A DNA stretch of 64,000 nt. Source: Phallusia mammillata. Taxonomy: Eukaryota > Chordata > Ascidiacea > Phlebobranchia > Ascidiidae. The first letter of the stretch is position 1, and the number at the start of each line of letters is the position of its first letter. Where the stretch lies: positions 1-64,000 of the forward strand of contig QLIY01000302.1 in assembly GCA_003260075.1 (NCBI GenBank), given 5' to 3'. The notes beneath the pieces are model-generated. The model worked only from the letters and a program-made list of their open reading frames with translations. It was not told the DNA's origin and made no database searches. Position numbers and translations under genes: made by a program. Of this stretch, positions 22,474 through 35,193 are shown one piece after another.

Positions 22474-23695
22474 TCCCTTTTTACCTTTTCGTTTTCCGAA
22501 AAGCAAATCTTACTCGCTCATTTAAACAAAACGTAATAGCTTTTTGCCTCCCTATACTTTATCCATTTAAAGTGTAAGTTTTTTTGCTGTCAGCAAGGTG
22601 TAAAAGTGGAAAGTAAAGAAAAATAGGAAAACTAAGTTACTTAGATTTAAGTAGTGGTGCTACAAACGTGAGAACTTAAATTACAAAAGTTTGCGAATCA
22701 CTGGTAGCGCCAAGAGCATTAATAAATATTTCAAAGCAAAGTTGTGTGAAAATACTGACGTTAAGATTTTAGTTTTAAAATAGAAGAACTTTAAAATAAA
22801 CCTAAAAACATAGTTGGTAACCTTAATTTAGTACCCAAAGCTGAAATAACTGAGCTCTTTGCGTCCTGTATCAGAATTTACCAAACTTTTGTGATTTGAA
22901 TGTTTACGTTAATAGCTCCACCTCATTTTATTCGTTATGATGAAAACGTTCTCAGTGTCTTTTAATCAGCTACCAGTAAGAGAAACAAGACCTGTTTATA
23001 ATATGAAATTTATCTACAGCTGGGATTTAGTCGAGATACTGATGATGAAACATCATTCCTATAGATCATTTTAAAAATGTCTCTTTGTAGAATGCAAATG
23101 CTGATTTGTTTTTTGGAAACGTGTTCTCATAATTAGCAGTTCTCAACAGAATAATTGTGCGGATGCTTTTGGAAAATCTACTACGCACTGGATGGTCGCC
23201 ATACACAGTTTGAGAACCACGGAAGGGAAGTAGTCCGACAACTTTTCAACCAAAGATATTCCGATTATCAACCATATTTTCAGCGCTGCTCCAGCAATGG
23301 TGGGGAGACAATGTCTCCGAGACATGCCCAGGAAATACAACCAGCCAAGCATAACGGCAGGAACAAAAGTCCAATTACTCACGCACATCATAAAATGTGT
23401 AGTGTAAAATTTGCAAAATCATACTTAATGCTGTTAGAAAAGAATGCTAAAAAAATATTTAAAAAATAGGAAACACTTATCTAGCCATTTCTATGGCGAC
23501 CTCCATTTTTGGCACATTTGGCGCTACAGAGCTTTAATGCATTTCTACCTTACTACGTGCTGCGGCATTTAGTAATGCCGAAAATCTAAGCAATTGTGGG
23601 TGTGTCTGTGGCTGTGATTGTGTGTGTGTTGCCAGCAGAAGTTTAAGTAGTTGTAAACAGTTAGTTATAAAATAGCTCTAAAAATATCAGTCAAA

Positions 23696-26374
23696 ATGGA
23701 CATTCTCTGGCGAGTCACCGATTACCTTATGGATTTTAATAAGGTGCGAGCATTTCAAGATTTGTGTGGCTTGCGCGAGTCCGAGGAAAATCTCCCAACC
23801 GGCAAAAGCAAAAACACCGATGATCACAGCAACATGTTGTATGATGAGTTTGAGCCGAGAGACAGCACATTACGCCAAGTTAATCAATCCAAAAAACATA
23901 TTAGTTCCTGTGGAAAAGCGGAGAATGCTTCCTGTCCAAATTTGCCAGAACGGGTTTCTGAACAAAAAACTTATAATGTCAAGAACTGGTTTCTTTACTG
24001 TCTGTTTCGTTTTGGATCTACCCTTGGCCACGAAGTCTTTTACATCACGTTTATTCCCTGTATATTTTGGAACCTTGATCCATTCATCGGAAGAAAGATG
24101 ATTGTTGTTTGGGTTGTTACGATGTAAGTGACAAGTTAATACAGCTTAATATAGCATATTTTGCTACAAATTGATTTAGTAAATGAAAATGCGATGACTA
24201 AAGATGACACTTAGATAAAAAAAATTAGCTGATATTTGTTGTTAAACTGTGATTTGTGGATTTCAACAAACCATGATTTTTTCAATAGCATTCAGTTCAT
24301 TGTTGAACATATTTTGCTTTTTTTATTTGTAGGTATATTGGCCAAGCCTTAAAAGATTTAATTAAATGGCCACGTCCAACTTGGCCACCTGTATTCAAAC
24401 TAGAAACAAGGGTTGAGGCTGAATATGGAATTCCATCCACACATGCTATTGCAGGAACAGCATTACCATTCTCATTTTTAATGGCAATGTATGGTAGATA
24501 TGAGGTAAAGAATAATATTTTTATTTTGTAATAACAAAGCTTTTGTAACATTTAATTGTGACCAAAATAGTTAATATATACTTGGTAAATGCAACTACTC
24601 TATTCAATACGCATTGACTAACGTTTAGCATTAATGAACTTTTTGGTGAAACTTGCATACAAGCTAAAAAATGTTCACAATGGCAAGGTCTAAAAAATTG
24701 CACCTGACTTATTCTTGCTTTTTGCAACTTTATAGTTTCCTTTGGAGATTGGAATTATTCTTGCTTGCAGTTGGTGCCTGCTTGTGGCCCTGAGTAGACT
24801 TTATGTGGGAATGCATTCAATACTGGTATGCAGGAAATTGTTGTTGGTATTTTTGACACAAAAAGACACTATAATAATGTGTTTGCACTCTTGTCAAGGA
24901 TGTTATTACTGGTGTCACCCTGACAGCAATTTATTTATGGCTTGGTTGGCCTTTCATGGATATGGTTGAGATTTATGCAATGACTTCAACCTTTGCACCA
25001 TGGCTCATAGTAATGTCACATTTTCTGCTCGGTAAGCTTTTTAAAACCTTTAAGACTTTTTTCTAAAACCCAATGGTTTATGTTTCAATAGCACTGATTT
25101 TTTGCATCGGGTCATATTTTGACATCATGTGTGTACTAAATAGTGAAAATACAAGTTGGTCTTTGAGTCAAACCTTAAATTCATACTTTGAACTAGATTC
25201 AGTTGTTTACCAAGTGTCACATGCAGTTTGGCTCACATCATGTTAAAATAAACCTTTGCCCTAGTTGCATTTGCATCAATTGCCCTGGGGTTATGTTACA
25301 TTCAAGAGGGCTTTGAATTTTGTCTGTTTGCTTCAGGTGTGTTTTATCCAAGCACCGATCGTTACACCACAACAAGAGGAGACACTGTAATTATACTGGC
25401 TGTTGGAGCTGGATCAAATTGTGTTACACACTGGCATTACCAATATGGATACAACTTGTAAGTGAGAAATACCTTTCTCAGTCTCTTTTTAGTATTAATA
25501 TTAAATATTATATGTAGTTTCCTTGTGGTCACTGGTATGCTTTACTTTTTATGTAAATGCTTAATTAACTAACATTATGTGCACAAGTTGAGTCATGTTG
25601 GATATTGTCCAAGTTCCATGTCTGGAAAGTTTAGAACCTTGTTGTGGGTATTGAAGTATAATTTGAAATAAATTCATTCACCCAAAACTACCAGCAGATT
25701 TATCTTTTGTTATATTTTATTTACCCAATTAAAAAATTGACATCAAGGGTGTTGACTGCAATAGTACTAAAGATATAAGCCTTGATCAAACTGCTTCTAT
25801 ACGTCATGATGTGGTCACATGCAGATGTAGTAAGGCACAAGCAACAACAGAGTCACATGTCCCAACTGCTTCATTACAAAATATTTGTACTTTTTTACCT
25901 TTGTAAAGCGATTGATCTTGTTTCAACGAATGTAGTTTGTATTGTTTAACAAAAATTTGATTGATATTCTCTGTACTGTCTGTAACTGAAGTTTGTATTT
26001 TTCAAACAATTATGTGCATTTTGTTTTTACACTTCCTTGTTTTTTTATTTACACCTTTCAATTTTTGTTTTGTCAGTGGACCCAGTGGAAATGTCCCCTT
26101 TCTGTTGACTTTTCCGACTCTTTCTTCACTGGGCATAAGTCTTGCAAGGGCCGTTATTGGAATTCTCATTACTGTGTTAACCCGGCAAGTTATGAAGGCA
26201 GCAAGCCTTACACTTGTCTGTCAAGCAGTAGGTGTTTCGAAAAATGATCGCTTGGCTCGACAGCGTAAAGATGTGGAGGTCACATACAAGTTTGTGACGT
26301 ACACGGTGGTGTCCTTCGTGGCGCTTGGTATGGTACCTATTCTGTTACAGCAGTTAGGATTGGTCCACTCGTAA
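23696..26374 (+). CDS. SGPP1: Sphingosine-1-phosphate phosphatase, 413 aa
   Basis: The enzyme dephosphorylates sphingosine-1-phosphate in the ER membrane, feeding sphingosine back to ceramide synthesis. Exons are 23696-24123, 24333-24504, 24736-24825, 24899-25031, 25337-25457 and 26077-26374 (1,242 nt). All three motifs of the PAP2/lipid phosphate phosphatase superfamily are present: KDLIKWPRP (KX6RP), YGIPSTHA (PSxH), and [11 protein letters not shown] with the Asp from the next exon (SRX5HX3D). Catalytic His residues lie in the second and third motifs. Several hydrophobic segments fill the C-terminal half (for example [17 protein letters not shown] and [19 protein letters not shown]). Length agrees with vertebrate SGPP1/2 (about 400-440). 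I cannot say whether it is closer to SGPP1 or SGPP2; the symbol stands for the family. The start ATG sits in CAAAATGG. Confidence 0.93.
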
Positions 26375-29300
26375 AGGAAGATTTACAAGTTAATTAAACA
26401 TTGTGAAGTGTAGGCTTATGAATTATGTAAATATAGACAGCTTCGCTCCACAGCAGTGTTGTATATGTCATTGTAGCGTCATGTTGTTGCAAATAACGTG
26501 GTAACCTCGCAAAATTCTGTCGCAGAAACTGATACAATTCGTTCTAAACTGTAGAAGACATTAAATATACTTTGTCCGAAGCAACTTGTGTCAACATTGT
26601 AAATACAGTTTGCCTAGTGTTTATACGTATCTTTTTTCGCGCATAACTATGTACATTCTTCTACTTTTTATCTATACCCCATTTGCATTTGTATGAGATT
26701 TACTGTAATCATCGCTTGGTTATAAATCGTGTCTCTTGTATTATGATTACTTACGCAATGATCAGGTAACTTTTGCCCGGGAGTGAACGGTAATTCTGCT
26801 CGCCAAATTATTACATTTGCGTGGTTTTTTAACAGAAGATTAACGGCCGTGTTGTTTTTGCAGAAATCGCGTAGTTTCCTACCAGTCATTTCGTACGTCA
26901 TGCCTGTGCGCGTGACTGCCTTGACAGGCCTAATGATGCAGCAGAGCTTTTTGTTTTTTTTTACCATATGCTTTTTCAACTACCATTGTGCCTTTGAGTT
27001 CGTCCGGTTTCGTTTTTTCATTGTGATTTTTCTATTCTCAATACCCGTCTTGGAGTAGCGTTTTTTCGGTACATCGGTATCGTGATGTTAACCTTGTGAT
27101 GAAATCTATGCCTATAGCAGAGCCCAAACTAAGGTTAATCCGTCCAAATCAACTTGTTTACCTCAAACTTTCACGCAATTTTTAAAATGTCGCCCCGCCC
27201 AAATGGTAACACAGACTCTGAGTTTATGTGATGTCATATCTTACATTATGTACATAGCAATACACAAAAGATATGCTGATAACATACTTACAAAATTTCA
27301 TTTCAACTGTTTGTGTGTCAGTTGCAGAACTTTTTTATTTAGTCAGCAACTTGCTCAAACAAGTTACTACATTTAAGACGATGCCGCAACTGGGCAAAGC
27401 CAACAGAGGAAACTGGTTCACAATGGCCAAGCAACCGCTTAGGATATTAATGCTTCTACATGGATTTAGTGACACTGAGCCGGCATCGCTTTAGTTACCA
27501 AGCAGTTGCTCGGCCGTTGTAAAACCAGTTTCCACTGTGATTTATGCTCTGTTGTGGCATCTAGCAGAATAGTTAGGGCATGGCTTTTATCATGTTACTG
27601 CCAACAAACTGGTGTTTCTGTTGGATTGCTACGCTTGCCAATGCGGCCTACCAGCTGCACTGACGAGACCTTGTACGTCGAAACAAAGCGCACTGTCTAC
27701 AGCTCACTTAACATAATGACGTTGTCAAAAAGCGACACTAGCACACATATTTTGCAATTTTTGTGGTTCGCAACCAAAAATATTTCTCAATAAAGGCATG
27801 AAAAAGTCTAATTGTTAGGCTATGGTATACCAGAACCAGTATAAGCAGGGTTGCCATCGACATGGACCTCAAAAACGGACAAGCGAAAAAAAAAACTTAT
27901 ATAGCAAACAAAACAAACGTTGTCGAAAAAATCTTTGCATATATGCGACCCATGACATATCACGTGCTATATTTTGGGCCAGAAACAATCTGTTCCAGCA
28001 ACCCCTTGTTCGTAGAAACTACTTCGTGCATCTCACGACAGCTCGGGTCCAAGTTTACTTTTACTTGTAGCTGGGATTTGACTTGTAATTGTTGAAAAGA
28101 AGGGCTCAAGGCTAAAACAAGGACATTTCTTAGAAATACAATAATTAAAGGACAATAATTTTTTCCCAAGACATTGTTCTTCAAAATAAAGATAATTTTT
28201 AGAAATAAGGACGGTATGGCAACCCTGAGTATCAGGTTTCACGTGCTAGTAATACCTCCCTCACATTTGGCTTCGCCACAACTAGGCAAATAAGAACCGC
28301 TTTACACATTGGACTTTAACCCAGAAAAAAAACTGCCGGGTCGCGTTGCTTTGTGATTGTTTCAAATTCCTAATTTTCCCGTTAGGTGTCGTTAAAGAAC
28401 ATCTATCCACGTAAGAACATCACGCTGGGCTGGCAAGATCGTGCGATTAGAGGTTAAATAGTAGTCTTTTACCAAAGCCTGTTGTGTTGAGTTTAAACTT
28501 AATCAATATTCGCTCGAAACCCCACACTTTTTTGTTTGTATTAACTAACCCAACGCCGTCAAACTGCAGGTCGGCGGAAGTCCAACGTTTTGATGACAAC
28601 GATCGATTTTGTTTTCAATGTCCTAAAATATAATGATTAAACGACACAAAAATACAGTAAAATTTACCATAGTGTAGCATGACAAAGCATTGTTCTGCGT
28701 CAATCAATCTGTCATTTTTACGCCATACAGTTGACTCGAAACTAAAAGTTTTAAACGGCTGCTTCTTGCTGGTATACCAATATAATAATATTAAAAGAGA
28801 ATAAAAGCGGTTTGATTAACAGGAAGAAAACTATCTATTGTTTGAAAACGGTGTATAGCCATCAGTCACCCACTGGCATAGGCAGCCGAAAAGATTTGCT
28901 GACGTTAAGCATAAGAGGTGTTTTTACCAAACCTATGGTTTTCCAAACTGGGGTTCGACGGGACCAACAAAGACTTTTTTAATTGATTTCCAACACTGAA
29001 TAAATTGTCTTAATACACAAAATCAAAAATTTGACCCCTCCTGGCCGTCATAGCCATCCTAATGTTTGTGTCAGAAAACAGTTTCAGTATTTAAATGCCA
29101 TGGCAGGTATTTATCTGTTCTGGTACATAATGGGACCGCGTGAATAAAATGCAAGGGTGCCATCACGCATTCCTAATGCGTTTTCCGCTGTGCAGTCAGG
29201 CATAAAAGTAGTATAATACGTCGCATGAAATGACTCGCGTAGCAACGGGTGGTAGGAAGTCGGTTGACTCACTGTCATTTGCAGACGTGGAAGCCAGCTC

Positions 29301-29994
29301 AGTGACGCTGTCATAATGGTTCAACCGTTAGCTCCCCAAACCAGTGGTGATCGCATATTACTTTCATCGCTTAAAAGAGGTCAGGGAAGGCCAAAAGTTG
29401 TAGTTTCGTTACGAGCAGCAGCATTATTTGGTGTTCACGCATTACACGACTTCCGCAGACGACGTAAATGTATGATTATGCTTGCGCAGAGTTAGGCAAC
29501 GGAATTACCGACACTTCATCACTTTCGTCGTGTGTTAGGTGTGCCACGCATTCTACCAGCAACCTCTTCATAGAGTTTGCTATTGTTAGGGTGTATGCCT
29601 ACTGTGTACAATGTATGTGAATTAAAGAACAGTAGATTGGTGTGAAAGTAACAGCATTTTTTGCAACGGTTACTTTTCTTTGCAGTTAAATTCAGGCGAA
29701 ACAAAATACCTTTACGTTGTTTTGTAAAACGTTTTGTTTTTTTCTGTGAAAAAAGCTTACCAACGCCATTGTTATTCAATGCCTGACTAATATGGGGCAC
29801 AACATGGCCAGGTTTCTGCAACGGAAAAGAGTGGCTGTTCTGATGCTGGGTAAGACAATGCCTTATTAACCTATAATTTAACATACGCGATCGATACTTA
29901 AAAAGCGGGACCTGATTTCATTGGTTCTACTGCTGATAGGAAGGCTGATTTTAAGATTACTTAATTCTGTGATCTTTAAAAGCACAGTTTTTGT

Positions 29995-30081
29995 TATAAG
30001 ATGGTATGTTTGGGTATATATTTTTGGTATAAGATGGTATGCTTGGGTATATATTTTCGGTATAAGATGGTATGCTTGGGT
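29995..30081. repeat. 32-bp tandem repeat, nearly three units
   Basis: The unit TATAAGATGGTATGCTTGGG plus TATATATTTTCGG is repeated three times with single-base differences; the last unit is incomplete. Confidence 0.85.
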
Positions 30082-30604
30082 ATAACATGTCAGATTTTGA
30101 GTTTGGCTGAAGAAATTATTAACTCATAAACCTTGATGGTGATTCAATCACTTGTAGTAATTGTTTAAATCCTAAACACGCACTCTTCAGCAAATTGTTT
30201 TCATGCGCTAGCCATTATTAACAGAAATATATAGCCGATATTAACGCAAACTGATTTTTGTGGGCAAAGTATTTGGACCTGTAACAACCATTTTCATCAT
30301 TGTCACATTATGTGTGATTCAACTTAGTCTCGAATGGGGCCACTACGTTTCACGTTGATTCACCGCCCTGTATTAACTACATTGCAGCATTAGGTATGTA
30401 AGGGATCATTCATGACACCTTCCCTGTTCTGTATGTCTTATTTAGGTTAAAAAATAACCAACGACATTCAATCCCAGGTTGGCGCTGCATTAAGTAAACC
30501 CTGGGAAGTATTTCTGTTAACTAGTTAGTTAATCAAGTTTTACTAACCAACACATCCTCATCGCGGAAGTAAACAGAAATGACGCCAGTTGTTAGTATTT
30601 AAAG

Positions 30605-31082
30605 CAGTGGTTCCCAACCTTTTTGTAGTCACGGACCCCTTTTATAAACTTTATCGGTCCGCGGACCCCCAACGTAATTTAGTCTATTTTCGTTTCCTAC
30701 ATTTTACGTTATTATACGTTTTTTGGGGGCAGAATTTTATTCAACCTTCAAAGTCCTTTAATCTCAAACACTACAAGTTACTGTAGTGTAGCAGTCAATG
30801 CACTAAAAGGGATAAATTTTCTAGTGTACAATACTTAAAACAAAGCACTAAGAATTCTATTGTTAATGTGTGTTGTGATGTCACAATGGAGGTAACAATC
30901 ACTTCCTAATCCAAGGGTTTGATAAACAGTTTGCACTTATATACAGGATTGTAAAAACGGTTTGGGAACTTAAAAATATTGTACTGTTGTTAATGCTACT
31001 ACAAATGTTTGCCTCCACGGACCCCTTGAAACCATCTCACGGACCCCTTGGGGGTCCGCGAACCCCAGGTTGGGAACCACTG
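30605..31082. mobile_element. hAT-type MITE with 8-bp target duplication
   Basis: The ends are inverted: CAGTGGTTCCCAACCT at the left and AGGTTGGGAACCACTG at the right. It is flanked on both sides by the same 8 bp ATTTAAAG (30597-30604 and 31083-31090). An 8-bp duplication and CAGTGGTTC-type ends are hallmarks of hAT transposons. The interior of 478 bp has no transposase frame, so it is non-autonomous. Confidence 0.92.
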
Positions 31083-31653
31083 ATTTAAAGCATGCTGAGA
31101 TTAAAGCATACTGTACAAACAGCATTTAAATGTGTAAAACAAAATGCTTTCGCTAAGGTTGTATCAACTGTAGACGGTGTACAGCAGTCTTTACGTATCA
31201 TCAAATACTTATGTAACGCATGATTTTGCTTGTGGAGAACTCAAAAACATTATTTTAATCTTTTCAAAACACACTAGAATTACCAATACTTCTGATATTT
31301 GCAATATCCATTTACTGAGTAGTTTCTTTATGGTACATTAGCTCATATGTTAAGGGCTAAAGTGAAAGGGGATAAAAAAGTGAACAAAGTACCCGTTTTA
31401 CAGTTTTTGATTAGTGTTATTTTGTAAGTGATTTCGCGAAGGAACTTGGTTCGCACTCAAATTTGTTCATCACAAACATGCTGCAAGTGTTGCAATTTGA
31501 GGCGCCACACGCTCTCGAGCAATCCAGTATTGTACAACTACGAGTATGTTGTTTTGAGGTGAACAACTCAACAGTTTCCTTCCTATACGACAAACGGTTG
31601 AACCTTTCTTTCGCTACAACCGCTCAAACAGTAAACAAACCTTGCAAAGTAGT

Positions 31654-34600
31654 ATGGCCAGCGAAAACCGGATAGGCTCACTTTATCTTAAAGTTAAGGG
31701 TCCGATGTTTTTCATACAAAATTAATTTCGAATAATGCAACAGATTTTTTTCAGGACTAGAGAATTCCGGCAAAACAACGATACTGTACAAGTTATTGAC
31801 AGGAGAAAAAATACTTCCTGTACCAACTTTCGGTAAGATAGCTGTTATCAACTGTTTAACTAAATTTGAGGTACTTTTTCATCTTTACTTGTGCCTTCCA
31901 CAGGGTTTAACATGGAAATCCTTCCATTTGATGACATTGAGTTGGACGTGATGGACGTTGGTGGCGATGAAAGGATAGTACCTCTGTGGAAGCATTATCT
32001 TATTTCGGCGTCAGCCCTGATATATGTACTGGACTGTTGTGACGTAAATCGTATGGAAGAAAATAAAGATTTGCTGGAGGTTAAATCTCTAACATGAAAA
32101 GAAAATTGCAAAACCGTTTTCGAATGTTTAATCAGCAATTAGGTATCGGTGCATTTTAGTTGTTAACATTAGTGATGCACCGAACCCGCCTAAAAAGGTT
32201 CGGGCCGAAACCGAATATTCGGCCACGAGGCCGAATAATTTCGGCCGAATCAGGCCGAACCTAAAATCCTGTTCTTATGGATGTTTTCAACTGAACCTTG
32301 TGTCGTTGATGCGAGTGAAGTGAATTATGACAAATCAAAATCACTTACACCATCTGGAAGCTTTACTAAACTTGCAATATTTTGCAGACAAAGTGGCTCG
32401 TATTTTATAGAGACAACAATTAGTTAATTTATGACGTTTTGTATAGGTGAAAATGCTAGTTTGGGCATTAATTGCATGCAATCAAAAAGTTCGGTTTAGG
32501 CCGAATTTTCAAAAAAGTTCGGGCCGAAACCGAAACATCGAAAGACAGCGTATTCGGCCGAAATGTTTCGGCCAACCGAAACTTCGGTGCATTACTAGTT
32601 GACATGTTTAACCGAGATTGGATTCTGATCAAAGCTATTGAAATAATCCATAGAAAATTAACCTCTTTACTTCCAAGAAACAATAACAAATGACACGGGC
32701 ATTTTTCTATCAGTTAATGTAAGTCCGTCTAGTTTTAAAATAAAGTTAGAAACAAATAATTACTTGGCTTCCTTTAAAAATATTGTTTTGCAGGATATAA
32801 TGTCGAGACCCGAAAGGAAAGGCGTCCCATTGCTAGTGATTGTAAACAAAACTGACAACTTGGGCTACGAATTGTCTTCAGACGACTTGCAACTGAGACT
32901 CGATTTACAGACCAACTGTAAAAGGCGCCCATATAGTATGTGCACCTGTATAACATTTTGTGCTTGAAAAAATATCTATCAATGACAAAATGGTCTGAGA
33001 AAATGTTCGATTTTTTTAATTGTTTTTTTTTACGTTAAAACAGTTTTGGTCAGTGGTTCTCAACCGGGGGTCCGCTGACCCCTGGGGGTCCGCCAAGCCT
33101 TTTCAGGGGGTCCGCGACAACCTCTTAATTCCCGCAAAAAAGAGTCGCCAATTGAATAAAACGCTTCGGCGTTTAAAAAATAGCATGAAACTTGTTTGAA
33201 AACATTCTTACAAACCACAATGCCATAATGCATTATGACGTCTAAACCCCATCGTGATGCAACAGACGTGAATTGTCAGTGGAAAACAACGTCACATTAC
33301 ACTGTAATGGCTCTTTCTTGTTGATTCCCGATGTCGCAACCCAGAAAAAGGGATTGAAATTTTGGTCCTGGACCGAATGTGGTTGTAACTTTATGCACCA
33401 TGTTTTGGTTGCTTGTTAATAAAAAAGGACAAAATTGCCTAAAACTTCTAAATCTAAGGGGTCCGCAATTAGATTACAGCACCGAAAAGGGTCCGCGAAG
33501 GCAAAAAAGTTGAGAACCACTGGTTTAGGTGCTGCAAAATTGACTTTTAATAGGTTATCGCGTTTAAATATGATTAGATTGGTTTAAACAGAATATTAGA
33601 TTTTCAGATGTGAAAATCACTTTTACGGTCGTGGCTGCTATTACACAACGGAAGTTTTATTCTTTGTGTAGTTGCGTACGACAAGTAAGTCTTTTCAACA
33701 CATTGCAAACACATATTGTTGTCTGCTTTGCAGAAGTACAAATGGTGTCAGCGGAAACTGGCGACGGTTTAACCGAAGCATTTACATGGCTTTGTGCCAC
33801 CTTGGGATCTGGACACGCCAGCAAGAAGCTTAAACGCATGCGAGAGAAGTTGGTCAAGAAGGAAAAGGAAACGGTCATCAACAAGCGACGAAAAACTGAT
33901 TCACTGAGCGACGATATGCTCTCTGATGACGATTTGGACACCAGTGATGTCGGAGATATACAGACTCCAATTGCGAATGTTGTAACTAATCTGAAGCCAA
34001 CAACCGATGCAGAAGATCCGATCGATGTTCGGACTTTCTCATTTGCGGAGAGCTACGACCGCGTCAATGCGTTTTTCAAAGGAAAGGCTGATGAGATCGG
34101 CTTGATGATGTCGGGACTGAAATCACCAACTCAACCTGAGCACACACCAGAACCAGTCACTGATCAATTCCAGTTTGGAAATGCTGTTGACACTCTATCT
34201 AGTAACCCGCATAAGCCCATGTCGCCACGCCGTATGGGCAGCATGATGCGACTCCAGGAATTTGTTGAGAAACGGAACATGGCCAAAGCGAAGGTTGAGG
34301 CAAAACGAAAGAATGCGGCAATGCAAAGTGAATCAGCAACCACGTCTAAGAAATTTGGTTTCTCGCCAAGCCCACAGACTGCAGAGTTTACATTCAGTAG
34401 ACTGTTCAGTTACTTCTCTCGCAATTCGTCTGTGGCCAGTCAGAGTGACGAAGAGAAACAAACGTCACTGCCTTCACCAAATCGAGCTGCCAGCGGAAAA
34501 GAGGAAAACCAAGGAGCTGAGAGAAGCAGCAGCCTTCCCCATCTGAAGCATCACAACGTTGGAGTGTCGAAAAGCAACTCGGTCTACTGGAAAGAAAGGC

Positions 34601-35193
34601 ACCTGAGGCGTATGAGTGTCGACAACGGCCTAGCCGGAAGTTCCATTGACGAAACAATACAGGAAGAAGTATTAAAAGAACAGCCAGGAACTCAACGCTC
34701 GCCTGCTAAGAGCATGAGACCGACAATTTTATCTGTATTAGCTAGCATAAGGCTGTCGTTTGGTTCGTTGCGAAGAGGATCCAAAGACGGACAGAGCAGC
34801 AATGAAAACACTGCACGTGAGAGCCCGTTAAAGATCGGGAACTCCGTTTTCCACGTTGCACAAGAGGTGAGTTGAAATCGCAAAAAAACTGCTCTTCACA
34901 ACGTTGTGGAAAAAACCTTTGACATGGCTGGGGGGGGGGGGTAAAGATCGGGAACTCCGTTTTCCACGTTGCACAAGATACAAGTAGAACGTCGGTAAGA
35001 CCGCCGCTCATTGAGGTGAGTTGAAATCGCAAAAAACTGCTCTTCACAACGTTGTGGAAAAAACCTTTGACATGGCTGATATAATTTTCTTAAATACAAC
35101 CATATATTAGTCGTTACATTTTTTAGTGATTACGTTTTTGCCAAGAGATTTCCTTTCCAGTTGCAACCACCGAGGTCAGCCGAAGAAAGGTGA
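31654..35193 (+). CDS. Arf-like small GTPase with long C-terminal tail, 535 aa
   Basis: Exons are 31654-31699, 31755-31832, 31904-32079, 32794-32935, 33734-34866 and 35161-35193 (1,608 nt). An Arf/Arl domain occupies about residues 1-185. It has the P-loop GLENSGKTTILYKL, switch I PTFGFN, switch II DVGGDERIVPLWKHY, the base-binding motif NKTD, and SAETGDG. Three things are odd. The start MASENRIGS has no Gly2 for myristoylation. The catalytic Gln after GG is Asp. A tail of about 350 residues follows, rich in Lys/Arg near its start (KKLKRMREKLVKKEKE) and in Ser later. Known Arfs are about 180 residues. Exon 1 ends at a weak donor (GGTCCGAT) and was chosen because frame and phase fit. I cannot assign the subfamily. 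AATAAA lies at 35310. The end of exon 5 is duplicated around a G run. Confidence 0.85.
32170..32597. mobile_element. MITE in an intron of the Arf-like gene
   Basis: Inverted ends TAGTGATGCACCGAA and TTCGGTGCATTACTA are flanked by an imperfect 8-bp duplication (GTTAACAT and GTTGACAT). Subterminal arms are rich in TTCGGCCGAA-type repeats. The 8-bp site suggests a hAT-related element. No coding frame is present. Confidence 0.85.
33051..33522. mobile_element. hAT-type MITE in an intron of the Arf-like gene
   Basis: The ends are CAGTGGTTCTCAAC and GTTGAGAACCACTG with near-identical 8-bp flanks (GTTTTGGT and GTTTAGGT). The subterminal repeats GGGGTCCGC are the same type as in the element at 30605-31082, so the two belong to one family or closely related ones. 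Confidence 0.9.
34829..35078. repeat. Direct repeat around a G run (34930-34941), with a 36-bp coding difference
   Basis: Copy 1 (34829-34930) and copy 2 (34942-35078) both start TAAAGATCGGGAACTCC and end GACATGGCTG. Both carry the exon end and the GTGAGTTG donor. Copy 2 has 36 extra bases just before the donor that stay in frame and add 12 codons (HVAQ-DTSRTSVRPPLIE instead of HVAQ-E). Copy 2 also has one A fewer in an intronic A run. This looks like two alleles placed in tandem. Confidence 0.88.

Larger units (their letters stand above)
21442..23695. other. Non-coding stretch between G1 and SGPP
   Basis: This is an intergenic region between divergently transcribed genes, so it should hold both promoters. 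It contains the 72-G run (21692-21763) and a G10 duplication at 22257-22473. A GT-rich patch lies at about 23597-23630 just before the SGPP start. No coding frame with support is seen. Confidence 0.55.
26375..31653. other. Long non-coding stretch
   Basis: An ATTAAA at about 26560 may be the SGPP polyadenylation signal. Further on are a 32-bp tandem repeat (29995-30081) and a complete hAT-type MITE (30605-31082). At 29111-29220 on the minus strand a short frame contains DCTAENALGMRDGTL, which recalls the start of a discoidin (F5/8C) domain but has no partner exons. The many short frames elsewhere have no splice support. Confidence 0.5.

Noticed and set aside
29519-29884. 121-codon minus-strand frame
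   Set aside because: Lys/His/Asn-rich with no domain, no splice context and no paralogue in the window; length alone is not convincing in AT-rich DNA.
31463-31675. Plus-strand frame upstream of the Arf-like P-loop exon as the true N-terminus
   Set aside because: The frame does not join the P-loop exon in phase at a usable donor. The ATG at 31654 with a donor at 31700 gives a fitting short N-terminus (SLYLKVKGLENSGKT).
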